From CAVSUB01 sp963816725 (GTDB taxonomy: Bacteria > Acidobacteriota > Vicinamibacteria > Vicinamibacterales > 2-12-FULL-66-21), in assembly GCA_963816725.1 (NCBI GenBank), contig CAWFMC010000020.1, forward strand, positions 17,483-81,482: DNA of 64,000 nucleotides, given 5' to 3'. Position 1 is the first letter of the stretch. Each line of letters begins with the position of its first letter. The translations under genes were made by a program, and so were the position numbers. The notes under the pieces are model-generated. The model did not search any database, was not told the origin of the DNA, and worked only from the letters and a program-made list of their open reading frames with translations. Shown piece by piece: positions 63,922 through 64,000 of this stretch.

Positions 63922-64000
63922 GATGAGTGCTGCTGACGCGGTCAAGGGCTCACGGAACGACCGGATTATAGCGTCCATCGGGAGCGGGGCCGTGCCCCCG

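Overview
The window is 64 kb of high-GC bacterial chromosome. Its gene content points to Acidobacteriota, probably class Vicinamibacteria (inference). The pointers are a Ser/Thr kinase with a C-terminal beta-propeller translationally coupled to an ECF-type sigma factor, an adjacent DUF2950/DUF3300 pair, an unpaired MacB/FtsX permease of the ADOP type, a PVC-type dehydrogenase with a cytochrome c domain, and a VPS10/BNR-repeat secreted protein. No phage, CRISPR array, rRNA or complete insertion sequence was seen. One tRNA (Lys, CTT) is present.

Layout. 0-9 kb: the end of murJ, a BDH2-like dehydrogenase, a histidine kinase, tRNA-Lys, a cold-shock protein, a decayed toxin-antitoxin locus, a channel with RCK domains, an exported amidohydrolase, a tandem universal stress protein and an ankyrin protein. 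9-13 kb: the kinase/sigma pair. 13-19 kb: exported proteins (DUF2950, DUF3300), an HdeD-like protein and a partner-switching module in which the anti-sigma kinase and its STAS antagonist lie in one reading frame. 19-27 kb: a secreted subtilase overlapping a membrane hybrid histidine kinase, a small SET-domain protein and a second hybrid kinase. 27-43 kb: metabolic, transport and redox genes, a triple-VanZ membrane protein and a kinase-BRCT fusion. 43-48 kb: DoxX, an ADOP permease, then a repeat-bounded cassette holding an RNase A-like toxin and a CdiI-like immunity gene. 48-53 kb: two genes each broken by one extra base. 53-59 kb: gltBD. 59-62.5 kb: cysDNH preceded by a short cysteine-rich leader ORF. 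The window ends in a LOR/SDH (ornithine cyclodeaminase-type) gene.

Strongest candidates for undescribed biology. (1) A 29-codon ORF with seven Cys codons, nearly leaderless behind a TTGACA-type promoter, sits upstream of cysDNH and looks like a cysteine-responsive attenuator. (2) A toxin/immunity pair with RNase A-like catalytic residues and its own export signal lies between inverted copies of a hairpin-ended element. (3) Intergenic tracts with many different sequences share one period of exactly 7 bp, including a continuous run of about 170 bp. (4) Two MITE-like elements share a core with compensatory base changes but have unrelated, internally matched ends.

Frames, motifs, overlaps and repeats were read directly from the sequence. 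Family names rest on recognition of motifs and overall similarity from memory; no database search was run.
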